A stretch of 64,000 nt of DNA from Psychrobacter sp. 4Bb (GTDB taxonomy: Bacteria > Pseudomonadota > Gammaproteobacteria > Pseudomonadales > Moraxellaceae): positions 32,503-96,502 of the forward strand of contig NZ_PJAS01000077.1 in assembly GCF_002836735.1 (NCBI RefSeq). The letters run 5' to 3'. The notes under the pieces are model-generated. The model was not told the origin of the DNA, searched no databases, and saw only the letters and a list, made by a program, of their open reading frames with translations. Shown here in pieces: positions 30,137 through 39,911 of the stretch (position 1 is its first letter; the number at the start of each line of letters is the position of its first letter). The translations under genes were made by a program, and so were the position numbers.

Positions 30137-30288
30137 TGTTTTAATGATTGGATACTTCGCTACGGCATATCCTGTACAAGGCTATAAATTTGACTGCTTT
30201 ATCTTATATTAAACGATAGTTGCTCAAATAGCTTTGTACGCAAACAACCGCATGAATAGATAATACGAATATATAAAGGACTAAAACC

Positions 30289-31221
30289 ATGGCAATTTTG
30301 GTATATGCAGAACATGACAATGCCAGTCTAAAAAAGGCAACTTTAAACACCATCGCTGCTGCTAAACAAATGGGTGATGATATCCATGTATTGGTTGCTG
30401 GTAGTGGTAGCCAAGCTGTTGCTGATGAAGCGGCAAAAGCAGAAGGCGTGACTAAAGTACTATTGGCTGACAATGCTGCTTATGAGCATCAATTGGCAGG
30501 TAACGTGGCGCTATTGGTTGCTGATATCGCTGGTGATTATAGCCATATCCTAGCGGCTGCGACCACGACTGGCAAAAACTTTATGCCACGCGTTGCTGCG
30601 TTACTTGACGTCAGCATGCTGTCTGAAATATCAGGTGTAGTAGATGCGCAAACGTTTGAGCGTCCTATCTATGCAGGTAATGCAACAGCGACAGTAAAAA
30701 CCACAGAAGACAAAGTGGTACTAACAGTACGTACTACTGCGTTTGACCCAGTGGCGAGCGAAGGCGGTTCAGCTACTGTTGAAACTATCGATAACGTACA
30801 AGAAACTGGTAAAGCTAGCTTCGTTAACGAAGAAATGGCTAAGTCTGATCGTCCAGAATTGACCTCAGCTGGTATCGTTGTTTCTGGTGGTCGTGCCTTG
30901 GCAAACGGTGAAAACTTCACCAAGTACATTGAGCCATTGGCTGACAAGCTAGGCGCTGCTGTTGGTGCATCACGTGCTGCTGTTGACGCAGGATATGTAC
31001 CAAACGATATGCAGGTCGGTCAAACGGGTAAAATCGTTGCACCGCAGCTATATATCGCAGCTGGTATCTCAGGCGCGATTCAGCATTTGGCTGGTATGAA
31101 AGATTCTAAAGTCATCGTTGCTATCAACAATGACCCAGAAGCACCTATCGCTAGCGTTGCTGACTACTTCTTAGAAGCCGATTTGTTCGAAGCATTGCCT
31201 GAGCTAACTAGCAAGGTTTAA
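30289..31221 (+). CDS. etfA: Electron transfer flavoprotein subunit alpha
   Basis: 310-residue FAD-binding subunit. The C-terminal FAD-binding domain shows VVSGGRALANGENF near residue 200, GASRAAVDAGYVPNDMQVGQTGKIVAPQ near 225-252 (split across the FAD contacts) and ISGAIQHLAGMKDSKVIVAIN near 263. Together with etfB it forms the soluble ETF. An AAAGGAC-type ribosome binding site precedes the ATG. A two-way terminator follows. Confidence 0.96.
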   Translation: MAILVYAEHDNASLKKATLNTIAAAKQMGDDIHVLVAGSGSQAVADEAAKAEGVTKVLLADNAAYEHQLAGNVALLVADIAGDYSHILAAATTTGKNFMPRVAALLDVSMLSEISGVVDAQTFERPIYAGNATATVKTTEDKVVLTVRTTAFDPVASEGGSATVETIDNVQETGKASFVNEEMAKSDRPELTSAGIVVSGGRALANGENFTKYIEPLADKLGAAVGASRAAVDAGYVPNDMQVGQTGKIVAPQLYIAAGISGAIQHLAGMKDSKVIVAINNDPEAPIASVADYFLEADLFEALPELTSKV

Positions 31222-31350
31222 TATATAGTCACAGAACTACTAAACGGCTACGGCGTTACCCTCCTTAGATTTACTACTTGTATAATCTGTAGTCGGCTGC
31301 CTTGTATCCGTTTTAGACTTCTTTGACTATATCAGTAGTAGACGTATAAT

Positions 31351-31384
31351 AAAAAACCCACTATCAATTGGTAGTGGGTTTTTT
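31351..31384 (+). terminator. Bidirectional terminator between etfA and the SpoU gene
   Basis: Perfect stem of up to 13 bp (31351-31363 with 31372-31384), A run left and T run right, loop of 8. Serves etfA on + and the methyltransferase on -. Confidence 0.9.
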
Positions 31385-31426
31385 ATGCTTGATAGATAGG
31401 GTTTTGATAGTAGTTATAAATGCAGG

Positions 31427-32221
31427 CTAAGAGTATTGTCTTTGGCGTAAGGTCTCATATAGACATAAAGACCCTGCAATCGCTACATTTAAGCTCTCTT
31501 GACCATTTGGCTGCGGTAATGCTATCGGCGTGGCACATTGCATTAGCTCGTCGCTAACGCCTTGGCCTTCATGACCCATAATCCAAGCTACAGGCGCAGA
31601 TAAGTCGTGATCGTAAATGATAGTATCTGTATGTGAGCTAGTCGCCAAAAGCGGCACTTGTACGTGATCCAAAATATCTTGCGTACTCAAGCCCTCATAG
31701 ATAGTCAGGGCAAACTGTGCACCCATACCTGCTCGTAGCGTCTTGGGAGACCAAGCTTGAGCGGTCGCACTGGTACATAAGATATTGCGGATACCAACGG
31801 CTGCAGCTGTGCGTAGTAGCGTACCAACATTCCCACTATCCTGTACGTCGTTCAAGATTAAGCAGTCCTCATCGATCATCGATAGGCTAGGCGTTGGCAC
31901 TTTGATCACTGCCATGATATCGATGCCAGTACCTAAGCTACGAATACTCTCATAAAGTGCGTCTGACAAAGTAAGAATAGGCGTATAAGTGGGCAGGCGA
32001 GTCAATACCTGCCGAACTTCAGGGTGACTACGCGCTGACTCAGACAGTAGTATTTGGGCGAAAGGATAGTCACTACGCAGCGCAGCATCTATCAAATGGA
32101 CGCCTTCTATGACTGTCTGACCGTTCTTTTTACGCTGGCGTGCTTGGGACAACAGTGCTTTTACAAGCTTCACTGTTGTGTTCTTATCTGAGGTAATCAG
32201 CTCGGTGGGATTTAATACCAT
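31427..32221 (-). CDS. TrmH/SpoU family RNA 2'-O-methyltransferase
   Basis: 264-residue SPOUT methyltransferase. The N-terminal SpoU substrate-binding part (TVIEGVHLIDAAL near residue 37) precedes the catalytic domain with the three SpoU motifs: NVGTLLRTAAA (near 129), IMGHEGQGVS (near 214) and PNGQESLNVAIAGSLCLYE (near 237). The trefoil knot lies between the last two. Substrate is not determined; it is likely 23S rRNA by similarity to RlmB-type enzymes, but tRNA is possible. Monocistronic on the minus strand. Confidence 0.88.
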   Translation of the reverse strand: MVLNPTELITSDKNTTVKLVKALLSQARQRKKNGQTVIEGVHLIDAALRSDYPFAQILLSESARSHPEVRQVLTRLPTYTPILTLSDALYESIRSLGTGIDIMAVIKVPTPSLSMIDEDCLILNDVQDSGNVGTLLRTAAAVGIRNILCTSATAQAWSPKTLRAGMGAQFALTIYEGLSTQDILDHVQVPLLATSSHTDTIIYDHDLSAPVAWIMGHEGQGVSDELMQCATPIALPQPNGQESLNVAIAGSLCLYETLRQRQYS

Positions 32222-32320
32222 AGTGGATCGCTTAGAGAAGAGTAAAGGAGTCGTTTAGATAACCAACACAATGCCTATTATTAATTTAGCATTCTGCTGG
32301 CTGTTCTTAACAGGTGCGCA

Positions 32321-32500
32321 AATTAGGGCGTGTCCTCATTTTAAAAATGGTGATAAAAATGAGATAAATTGCCGTCAAACGAGGAAAATAGTGCAGATAA
32401 TATCGAGATATTGACCAACTATTTGACGATGTTTGGCAAAATTTAGCTGTTTTTAGCCCATTTAGAGGACACTCGTTTGAATTGAGGACACGCCCTAATT
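32321..32500. mobile_element. MITE-like element with 18-bp terminal inverted repeats
   Basis: Perfect 18-bp terminal inverted repeats AATTAGGGCGTGTCCTCA at 32321-32338 and its reverse complement at 32483-32500, bounding 180 bp with no coding capacity. The interior is itself partly palindromic (AAATTGCC near 32384 against GGCAAAATTT near 32437). If a TA target duplication is assumed, the element proper begins at GGGCG; this would fit an IS5- or IS630-type transposase, which is inference. It ends 2 bases from the fbp stop codon. No other copy occurs in this window. Confidence 0.75.
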
Positions 32501-32502
32501 AT

Positions 32503-33483
32503 TTATTCAGAATAATTGACGTGTAAGTCTTTCACGTAATTGACTTCGTTTTTGCTACCGAGTACCACAGGAACACGCTGATGAATATCAGTCGGTTCGA
32601 TATCTAAGATACGATTGACCGCGTCTGTCGCACCGCCACCCGCGCGTTCAATCAATAAGCTCATTGGGTTGGCTTCATACATCAAGCGTAGTTTACCCGC
32701 TTTATGAGCGTATTTGGTATCAAACGGATAAGTGAACAGACCACCGCGACATAAAATACGATGGACGTCACCAACCATGGCTGCTACCCAGCGCGTATTA
32801 AAATCGCGTCCACGTACACCTGTTTCACCAGCGATTAACTCATCAATGTACTGCTGCATCGGCGCACGCCAGTAGCGATAATTTGAGCTATTGATAGCAT
32901 ACTCGCTCGTATCGGCATCGATTTGAACATTGTCTTCTATCAGCACATAGTCAGAAGTCTCTGGATCTAGGCTAAACATCACAACTTTATCAGCGACGGT
33001 TAACGCTAGGACAGTAGAGGTACCATATAGCAGATAACCGGCTGCTAGCTGTTTGTTACCTGCCTGTAGATAGTCGCTGTTTTCACTGGTTTGACCTTGA
33101 CGTTCATACGGTAAGATAGAAAAAATCGTACCTACTGCCATATTGATATCGATATTTGATGAGCCATCTAATGGGTCAAATAGTACCAATAGGCTACCAT
33201 CGTCATTAGCAGGGGTCGCGTCATCAAGCTCTTCTGAAGCGACACCAGCACAATGTATATTTTTTGCCAATGCATCTAGCAATAAGTCATTGGCTAGTAC
33301 GTCGAGCTTTTTCTGATCTTCGCCTTGGACGTTTTGATTACCTGCTTCGCCCAAGATATCTGCCAGAGCGCCTTTTCTGAGCAACTGTGAAATCGTCTTA
33401 CCGACATCAGTGACAGTGGTAATCACGTCATTGAGTGCAGGGCTAGTGGCATGTTGGTTTAGATAGTCTGCTAAGGTCGTCAT
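32503..33483 (-). CDS. fbp: Fructose-1,6-bisphosphatase class I
   Basis: Gluconeogenic phosphatase. The 326-residue product has the metal-binding [20 protein letters not shown] near residues 101-120, the upstream GVASEELDD, and the catalytic [21 protein letters not shown] near 265-285. An acidic, glutamine-containing segment ([13 protein letters not shown]) replaces the usual short loop after SILPY. Minus strand. The MITE-like element sits directly behind the stop codon, so it may provide or disrupt the native terminator. Confidence 0.96.
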   Translation of the reverse strand: MTTLADYLNQHATSPALNDVITTVTDVGKTISQLLRKGALADILGEAGNQNVQGEDQKKLDVLANDLLLDALAKNIHCAGVASEELDDATPANDDGSLLVLFDPLDGSSNIDINMAVGTIFSILPYERQGQTSENSDYLQAGNKQLAAGYLLYGTSTVLALTVADKVVMFSLDPETSDYVLIEDNVQIDADTSEYAINSSNYRYWRAPMQQYIDELIAGETGVRGRDFNTRWVAAMVGDVHRILCRGGLFTYPFDTKYAHKAGKLRLMYEANPMSLLIERAGGGATDAVNRILDIEPTDIHQRVPVVLGSKNEVNYVKDLHVNYSE

Positions 33484-33665
33484 AAGGCTTCCTAATAAAT
33501 GGTATGGAAAGTAAAAGAACGGATAGATGTCAAAGTAAAGAAGTAGGTGGCATTTAGCACACCTGAAATAGGTAAATTCTTAAATAGCTAATACGGCATC
33601 TTTGTCCCGACCACAAAATCGGCTACACTATATCTATTGTTATTCATTTATAGTTTTGTCAGAAT

Positions 33666-33682
33666 TATTCTCTATGAGAATA
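33666..33682. promoter_or_regulatory. Palindrome in the fbp-pyrB intergenic region
   Basis: TATTCTC (33666-33672) and GAGAATA (33676-33682) form a perfect 7-bp inverted repeat with a 3-bp centre in the 389-bp divergent region between fbp and pyrB. It looks like an operator for a dimeric regulator. I see no other clear feature in this gap. Confidence 0.3.
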
Positions 33683-33872
33683 CAGCATGTCTACTCACGC
33701 TTTCTGATTGTCTGCTGAGGCTATTTTTCGGTCGAATTTGATTACGGTAAATTGTAGCAAATAAGCGTCAAAATGTCCTTTGTATCTATGCCTATCAGTG
33801 ATAAATGATCGAACAAAGATGAATAAGTGATTACTATAGACTCATATAAACCCACAATAAAGACTCGCCATT

Positions 33873-34946
33873 ATGTCAAATCCTATCGATAGTAGCGCTA
33901 CACAACCAGTCTCACCGACTGATTATGCAAAATTTGATCCCAATACGATTCATCAAAGGCTCAATACTTCACTAAGTCGTCCGCAGCTCAACACTGATGG
34001 CAGTATCCGGCATTTCTTAGGTGTTGAAGGTCTTAACAAAGCACAGCTCAAAGCTATTATCGCAAAAGCAGAGACTTTCTTTGATGAAAACGGACAGTTA
34101 ATTAATCGTCCTGAGTTAGACGGCTATACGGTCATGAATTTGTTCTTTGAACCATCGACTCGTACACGGACGACATTCGAGGTGGCAGAAAAACGTTTGG
34201 GTGCCAATGTACTCAATATCGATATCGAACGTTCTAGTACCAAAAAAGGCGAGAGTCTGCGCGACACGCTTTGGAATCTACAGGCAATGACCGCGGATAT
34301 CTTTGTGGTTCGACATTCAGCATCAGGTGCCGCGCATTTTATGGCGACAGAAGTGACGCCTGATATTGCTATTATTAATGGTGGCGATGGCTGGCATGCG
34401 CATCCTACTCAAGGAATGCTCGACATGTTGACCATTCACCGTGAAGCACCGCGACCATTTGAAGAGCTGTCTATCGCAATCGTTGGTGATATTAAACACT
34501 CACGCGTAGCACGCTCTGATATCAGTGCACTGCAAACGCTAGGTGTGACAGACATCCGTGTTTGTGCGCCGCGCACTCTACTGCCCAAAGGTATCGAGCG
34601 TTTCGGTGTACAAGTATATGAAAACATGGATGAGTGTGTCACTGACTGTGATGTGATCATGGGATTAAGAATACAAAATGAGCGTATCGGTTCGCCGCTC
34701 TTGGCATCCTCAAGTGAATACTATAAGCATTATGGGATTACGCCAGAGCGGGTAGCTCTCGCTAAGCCTGATGCATTAGTGATGCATCCGGGGCCGATGA
34801 ACCGCGGTGTTGAAATTGCCTCTAGTGTGGCTGATGGCGCGCAATCCGTTATCTTAAAGCAGGTAAATAACGGTATTGCCATTCGTATGGCGGTCTTATC
34901 ACTTGCGATGGAAGGTCAGCGTGCTCATCAAGCGGCTGGCAAGTAA
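33873..34946 (+). CDS. pyrB: Aspartate carbamoyltransferase catalytic subunit
   Basis: Condenses aspartate and carbamoyl phosphate in pyrimidine synthesis. The 357-residue product has the carbamoyl-phosphate motif [15 protein letters not shown] near residue 90, [12 protein letters not shown] near 173 and [11 protein letters not shown] near 307. An N-terminal extension of about 35 residues before [16 protein letters not shown] fits the Pseudomonas-type enzyme, which is a dodecamer with an inactive dihydroorotase subunit. Such a subunit is encoded next. No pyrI is present. Confidence 0.95.
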   Translation: MSNPIDSSATQPVSPTDYAKFDPNTIHQRLNTSLSRPQLNTDGSIRHFLGVEGLNKAQLKAIIAKAETFFDENGQLINRPELDGYTVMNLFFEPSTRTRTTFEVAEKRLGANVLNIDIERSSTKKGESLRDTLWNLQAMTADIFVVRHSASGAAHFMATEVTPDIAIINGGDGWHAHPTQGMLDMLTIHREAPRPFEELSIAIVGDIKHSRVARSDISALQTLGVTDIRVCAPRTLLPKGIERFGVQVYENMDECVTDCDVIMGLRIQNERIGSPLLASSSEYYKHYGITPERVALAKPDALVMHPGPMNRGVEIASSVADGAQSVILKQVNNGIAIRMAVLSLAMEGQRAHQAAGK

Positions 34947-35004
34947 CAGGCTGCCGCGCGACTTATTCTCATTTATTTCATTTTATTGATACGGTAATAA
35001 CGTT

Positions 35005-36216
35005 ATGTCTACCATGCTTAATACGGATGCACCCATTCTTGACCATTTACCAAAAGCATTTAAAGATGCATTGCCACAAACTGCAATAGAAAAACTGTCT
35101 ACACTCGATTCTGGCCGTGAGATGTGGTTATTACCACCATTGGTAGATCTATGCGCGCGCTTGCGTGAGCCAGGCCAACAGCAACACGGTACGCTAAAAT
35201 CAGAAGGCAGCGCTGCTCGTGGTAATGGGTTTTTGCATGTAGTGACGCCGCCTGATACCAATCCTATTTTAGAAAATGGCTCACTCTTGAAAGGTTTACG
35301 TGAGCGAGCCTTGAGTGATGGCGGGATTTACTTGCATATTTTGGGTGCATTGACCACAGGGTTAGAGGGCGAACGACCGTCTAATATCGCAGGGCTTAAA
35401 AAGGGCGGCTGTATCGCAGTATCTAATGCGCGTAGACCTTTTCGCAATGATTTAGTATTGCTACGTACACTAGAGTACGCGGCAACTTTTGGTATGAAAG
35501 TATTCTTTTATCCTGATGAGCCAAGTCTGTCTGGAGATGGCGTGGCACATGAGGGCTATATTGCTTCTTATCATGGTTTGCAAGGGATTCCTTGGATTGC
35601 GGAAACTGTTGCACTGTCTACGCAGCTACTGATGGTTGAAGAGACCGGAATCGCTGCTCATTTTAGCCAGTTATCCTGTAAGTCTTCCATTGAGCTTATG
35701 CGCTGGGCAAAAGATAAAGGCTTGCCTGTTACGTGTGATGTTGCGATGCATCAGCTGTATTTAACTGATGACAATCTTGAAGGCTTTAATGCTCAGGCAT
35801 ATGTGTTACCACCACTGCGTAGTAACACGGACCAGCAGGCAATCCGCCGCGGATTAAAAGATGGCACTATCGACGCTATCTGTAGTCATCACGAGCCACT
35901 GAATAGTACCGCCAAAAAAGCACCGTTTGCTGAGAGTACGCCCGGTATCTCAAACTTTGATACGTTTATGGCGTTGGCTTGTCAGCTGGTCAATGATGAG
36001 GTATTAACACTCTCGCAATTAGTAGATAAAATCTGCCTGAATCCTGCAAAAATCGCAGGTATTAGCGAGCAGTATGAAGCTATCGGCGGTGCAGTATTAG
36101 TCGATCCTAACCTTGAGTGGCAAGTAACGGCACAATCTATGCTATCAAGTGGTAAAAACACGCCATTTTTCAATCAGCAGTTGCAAGGACGTGTTGTGGA
36201 GACATTCTTTGGCTAA
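35005..36216 (+). CDS. pyrC': Inactive dihydroorotase homologue (PyrC'), ATCase partner
   Basis: 403-residue amidohydrolase-fold protein of the dihydroorotase family that lacks the catalytic metal ligands. The usual DxHxHxREPG motif reads VDLCARLREPG (near residue 48), so both His are lost, and the late DHAPH region reads CSHHEPL (near 297). In Pseudomonas the corresponding PyrC' is structural and holds PyrB in an active dodecamer. The gene lies 58 bp behind pyrB, consistent with that role. The active dihydroorotase must be encoded elsewhere. Confidence 0.9.
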   Translation: MSTMLNTDAPILDHLPKAFKDALPQTAIEKLSTLDSGREMWLLPPLVDLCARLREPGQQQHGTLKSEGSAARGNGFLHVVTPPDTNPILENGSLLKGLRERALSDGGIYLHILGALTTGLEGERPSNIAGLKKGGCIAVSNARRPFRNDLVLLRTLEYAATFGMKVFFYPDEPSLSGDGVAHEGYIASYHGLQGIPWIAETVALSTQLLMVEETGIAAHFSQLSCKSSIELMRWAKDKGLPVTCDVAMHQLYLTDDNLEGFNAQAYVLPPLRSNTDQQAIRRGLKDGTIDAICSHHEPLNSTAKKAPFAESTPGISNFDTFMALACQLVNDEVLTLSQLVDKICLNPAKIAGISEQYEAIGGAVLVDPNLEWQVTAQSMLSSGKNTPFFNQQLQGRVVETFFG

Positions 36217-36271
36217 TTTGCCCCGACAGGATGACCGTCTGCCGCCATCCTTGAAGGATAAAGGGGTTACT

Positions 36272-36757
36272 ATGAATGGTCAGCAAGAAAAATCGCGCAG
36301 TACGGCGAGTGAGTCTATCAAAGCGGTGGCCATTTATGAGGTAGTCAAAGGTGTTGGTGCGTTACTAGGAGCAGGGGCATTATGGTGGTGGCATACCAAT
36401 CTTGAGCATTGGCTGACGACCGCAACCGTTACTTGGCAGCACAGTTTCGGCCATATGCTTGCCCCGCAAATTGACAGTGCCGTACGTATTGCTCAGCAGG
36501 CAAGTAAAAACTGGCCGATGTTTTTATTATTGATATTCGCTTATGCCAGTTTGCGCTTCCTAGAAGCCTATGGCTTATGGCATGACAAAACATGGGCGTA
36601 TTGGTTTGGGGTATTAGGCTACGGGGTATTTATTCCTATAGAGATTTACTATCTGATCGTTAGCCCATTTGATTGGTTTAAGCTTGGGATATTGGTTTCT
36701 AATCTACTCATTATTATTGTGGTTTATCGTAATATGAAACGAAAGGGCTTGATATAG
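36272..36757 (+). CDS. DUF2127 family membrane protein
   Basis: 161-residue integral membrane protein from the ATG at 36272 (AAGGGG five bases upstream). Hydrophobic segments include VVKGVGALLGAGALWWW, MFLLLIFAYASLRFLEAYGLW, WAYWFGVLGYGVFIPIEIYYLI and LGILVSNLLIIIVVY, a layout typical of DUF2127. The family's function is unknown. It starts 55 bp after pyrC' and probably shares its transcript, but a functional link to pyrimidines is not known. A longer frame from 36149 overlaps pyrC' and is rejected. Confidence 0.78.
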   Translation: MNGQQEKSRSTASESIKAVAIYEVVKGVGALLGAGALWWWHTNLEHWLTTATVTWQHSFGHMLAPQIDSAVRIAQQASKNWPMFLLLIFAYASLRFLEAYGLWHDKTWAYWFGVLGYGVFIPIEIYYLIVSPFDWFKLGILVSNLLIIIVVYRNMKRKGLI

Positions 36758-36773
36758 CGTTTAAATTTAAGTT

Positions 36774-36815
36774 AAAAAATCCAGCATAAGACAAGTATCT
36801 TATGCTGGATTTTTT
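36774..36815 (+). terminator. Strong bidirectional terminator
   Basis: Perfect 18-bp stem (36774-36791 with 36798-36815), loop CAAGTA, A run left and T run right. Ends the pyrB-pyrC'-DUF2127 unit and the convergent antiporter gene. Confidence 0.93.
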
Positions 36816-36835
36816 GTGCCTGCTATATTTTTGGC

Positions 36836-38110
36836 TTATACGTCTACTGTTTTTTCATCCGTACGAATGCTTTTAGCGACTTTTCCAACGCTTAAACCTT
36901 GTACCAAGATGGAGAAAATCACCACTGCATAAGTGAGTGCCAATAAAATCTCTCGTTCAGCCCCGATCGGTAGCTGTAATACTAACGCGACTGAGATACC
37001 TCCGCGTAAACCGCCCCATGTCAGGACTTTCCATGCGCCCGTAGGCAAATCAAGCTGACGATGAAAGGTTTTTGTCGTCATGCCTACCACGATAAACCGT
37101 GCAACGAGCGCAATCAAAATCGTCAAACCGCTCGCGATAAATAAATTGCCTGAATAAGCAATCATCACCACTTCTAGACCGATGAGCACAAACAAAATGG
37201 CATTTAAAATCTCGTCAATCAATTCCCAAAACAAATCAATATAGTGCCGTGTCTTATCACTCATGGCTAGCTCGCGACCACGATTACCAACCATTAGGCC
37301 CATCATGACCATGGCGAGTGGCCCTGATAAATGCCAATGACTGGCCAGCGCGTAGCCACCGATGACGCCTGCTAATGTTAATAGCACCTCTTCTTGATAG
37401 CTATCAATGCTCTTGAGCAAGTAATACAAAATCGCCCCAAGTACCAGTCCGAATACAACGCCGCCACCAGCTTCAACCGCTAATGTATGAGCGACGTAGT
37501 TGGCAGTAGGGATATCACCGCTAGATAAAATCCCCAGCAGTAAGACAAAAATAACCACGCCGATACCATCATTGAACAATGACTCGCCAGCGATGACGGT
37601 CTCGATGCTCTTTGGAGCGCCTGCTGACGACAGGATACCCATGACGGCAATAGGATCGGTAGGGGAGATAAGCGCCCCAAACAACAGACACCAGAGAAAC
37701 GGCAGGCCGAAACCGAAGAGCGGCAACATAAAGTAAATTGCGGTCGCAATGAGCATCGCCGATATGATCGTACCAAGTCCTGCAAGGATGCCGATAGGTA
37801 GCTTGTAGCGTCTCAAGTCACCAATATTGACGTGTAATGCGCCTGCAAATAGCAACATCGATAGCATGCCGTCTAAGAGTACTTCGGTAAAATCAAGTTG
37901 CTCCAATAAACTGACTTCGTAATCAATCAGCTGATCAAACCCTAAGAAGCCCAAAAATATCGCACCGATTGACAGTAAGATAGAGATGACCATGACACCG
38001 ATAGTGGTCGGCAGACCAATAAAACGGTGATTAATATAAGTTAACGAAGCAGTAATCGACAAAAATATGGCGCTGATTTCTAGGATAGTAAGGCTGGTTG
38101 CAGATGCCAT
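36836..38110 (-). CDS. Sodium/proton antiporter, CPA1 (NhaP-type) family
   Basis: 424-residue inner-membrane antiporter with about 12 hydrophobic segments. The CPA1 signatures are GALISPTDPIAVMGIL (near residue 145), containing the functional Asp, and GESLFNDGIGVVIFVLLLG (near 175), with the ND pair. WGGLRGGISVALVLQLP lies near residue 367. There is no long C-terminal cytoplasmic tail. It likely expels Na+ or Li+ for protons; substrate not provable from sequence. Minus strand, single gene. Confidence 0.88.
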   Translation of the reverse strand: MASATSLTILEISAIFLSITASLTYINHRFIGLPTTIGVMVISILLSIGAIFLGFLGFDQLIDYEVSLLEQLDFTEVLLDGMLSMLLFAGALHVNIGDLRRYKLPIGILAGLGTIISAMLIATAIYFMLPLFGFGLPFLWCLLFGALISPTDPIAVMGILSSAGAPKSIETVIAGESLFNDGIGVVIFVLLLGILSSGDIPTANYVAHTLAVEAGGGVVFGLVLGAILYYLLKSIDSYQEEVLLTLAGVIGGYALASHWHLSGPLAMVMMGLMVGNRGRELAMSDKTRHYIDLFWELIDEILNAILFVLIGLEVVMIAYSGNLFIASGLTILIALVARFIVVGMTTKTFHRQLDLPTGAWKVLTWGGLRGGISVALVLQLPIGAEREILLALTYAVVIFSILVQGLSVGKVAKSIRTDEKTVDV

Positions 38111-38199
38111 AAAAAGTAGGTCTCATATGAATATAAAAAGTATCTAAAGCGCAGGGCTTATAGGGACGTTATAAGTGTTTTTAGCTATCGGTTTTGTGA

Positions 38200-38251
38200 T
38201 TATAAGTAAAGTGCTTATAAGTAAAGTGCTTATAAGTAAAGTGCTTATAAG
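38200..38251. repeat. Short tandem repeat, 3.5 copies of a 15-bp unit
   Basis: The unit TTATAAGTAAAGTGC occurs perfectly three times (38200-38214, 38215-38229, 38230-38244) and is followed by a partial TTATAAG. It lies in the 184-bp gap upstream of the antiporter gene (minus strand) and downstream of the DUF2254 gene. Copy number may vary by slippage and could affect antiporter expression. Confidence 0.9.
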
Positions 38252-38294
38252 GGCTGATATTGCCATATATTTAAACAGCTAATTGGTCATATCA

Positions 38295-39911
38295 TTAACT
38301 AGACTGTGTCTGTAACGCTTGACGAATATCCGCTTCAAACTCGCTAACATAAATAAAATGCTTGTGCTGCGCATCCTTATCAAGGATAAATTGCTTGGCT
38401 TGTTCGCACATAGCGACCAAATCATCGACCAGCTCCTGATAATTTAAATTCTCTTCACCAGCTCGCTGAATCAGATGCAATTCATGTAATAGCGTTTGCT
38501 GCTGTGCGCTGTTTACTTGTGCATAGTTCAAATTGACCATTGCCTGACATAGTGCTTTTAAGACCATTAGGTCAGCAGCTGCGTAACGACGTATCTCACC
38601 GAGTGATACATTGATAAAGTCAGAAATCTTTGGAATATGAGTGACTAGTGCCAATATGGCCAGTCGCTTCTGTTTGATAGTAGTTTCAGAGCTATCGTTA
38701 GTGTCTGACTGCGGTATGTGAAAATGATAAGGGCTTGGTGGCTGACGACGCATCATAATGCTTAGACAGCTGGTTAGAGATTGGACGCAATTGACCGCAG
38801 TCTTTGGATCATTGATACCAGGGGATAACGCGCGTACAGCAATCTCCGTCATCTGACCTAAGCTATAGGCAATGTCGTTAGAGTGCGCCAATCGTTGCTC
38901 AAGTCGTAGGCAACCTGCAAGACGTTGCAAAAATAGTCCATCAGGCGCTCGCGGTATTACTGCTAGATGCGGGGTCGCTGTCTTCTGTTGGTTATTTGGA
39001 TGAGATGCAGGTCGCTGATAAAAGTAACCAATGACGTTTTTGTCAGTGACGTAATTACCGAGGTTGACATGCATCTGTACCACGCCACCATAATCTTGTG
39101 ACAGCGCAATCAATGACTCAAGATAAATCTGCTGTAGATAACCTGAATTTGGTGAATAAATCGGCATAGCAGGCCAGTTTTGGAACTGCTCGATATCATG
39201 GTGCTCAGCATCGCGTTGATGTTGAATATCACATCGATCATTATACCAATAGTAAATGTTTGCGATTGCATCGTTGCTAGCATTTTGAATGACGTGTGAC
39301 GCCTGAATAGCATGCACCATATGCTGTACAAAATAAACTAAGAGCAGCGCACAGATAATCGCCATGATAATAGCAAAGGTCACTGCCAATTGCGGCACAC
39401 CAAAAGCCACGTCAGACTTATGGATAGACTTTAGTACCAGTAAGCTATAGCTGAATGTACCGATAAAAGCGCCAAGGACAAACTGATTTGGTGTGTCGGT
39501 CAAAAAGTTACGTAGCAGTCTTGGACCAAACTGTGAGGATGCCATCGACAGGACGGCGATTGTAATCGAAAATGTCGTACCGGCCACGCCCAATACCGCA
39601 CCAGCGATAGCAGTCATAATCGCGCGCGCAGCCTCGTCATCACCAGTAAAGGCAAAGGAGATCTCTTTTACCGTTTCACGATCAAAATGCTGATCAATCG
39701 CGACTAGCAAAGGAGCAAGTAAAATACCGACAATGACACAAGCGGTTGGAATAAACCAATAGGAGCCAATCAGCCATTGCCACAAATTATTTAGGCGATC
39801 AGGTAAGTCAGTCAGCGTTTGTATTGACCACAACTTAGTGAACTGCTTAAGCCTGTTTTGACCTGCATTGATCGTACGCATCCAGATACTGTCTCCATCA
39901 TTTTTATTCAC
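38295..39911 (-). CDS. DUF2254 domain-containing membrane protein
   Basis: 538-residue protein with four hydrophobic segments in the N-terminal part (FIPTACVIVGILLAPLLVAI, a glycine/alanine-rich TAIAGAVLGVAGTTFSITIA, FVLGAFIGTFSYSLLVL and VTFAIIMAIICALLLVYF). A large soluble domain follows, containing ALSPGINDPKTAVNC near residue 367, the family signature. Role unknown. The start is a GTG at 39911 that overlaps the end of the YihY gene by 8 bases; an ATG ten codons later is possible. It forms a two-gene unit with yihY. Confidence 0.8.
   Translation of the reverse strand: MNKNDGDSIWMRTINAGQNRLKQFTKLWSIQTLTDLPDRLNNLWQWLIGSYWFIPTACVIVGILLAPLLVAIDQHFDRETVKEISFAFTGDDEAARAIMTAIAGAVLGVAGTTFSITIAVLSMASSQFGPRLLRNFLTDTPNQFVLGAFIGTFSYSLLVLKSIHKSDVAFGVPQLAVTFAIIMAIICALLLVYFVQHMVHAIQASHVIQNASNDAIANIYYWYNDRCDIQHQRDAEHHDIEQFQNWPAMPIYSPNSGYLQQIYLESLIALSQDYGGVVQMHVNLGNYVTDKNVIGYFYQRPASHPNNQQKTATPHLAVIPRAPDGLFLQRLAGCLRLEQRLAHSNDIAYSLGQMTEIAVRALSPGINDPKTAVNCVQSLTSCLSIMMRRQPPSPYHFHIPQSDTNDSSETTIKQKRLAILALVTHIPKISDFINVSLGEIRRYAAADLMVLKALCQAMVNLNYAQVNSAQQQTLLHELHLIQRAGEENLNYQELVDDLVAMCEQAKQFILDKDAQHKHFIYVSEFEADIRQALQTQSS

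Noticed and set aside
38200..38251. CRISPR-like array
   Set aside because: The three exact 15-bp copies are head-to-tail without spacers, so this is a simple tandem repeat. No CRISPR array is seen elsewhere.
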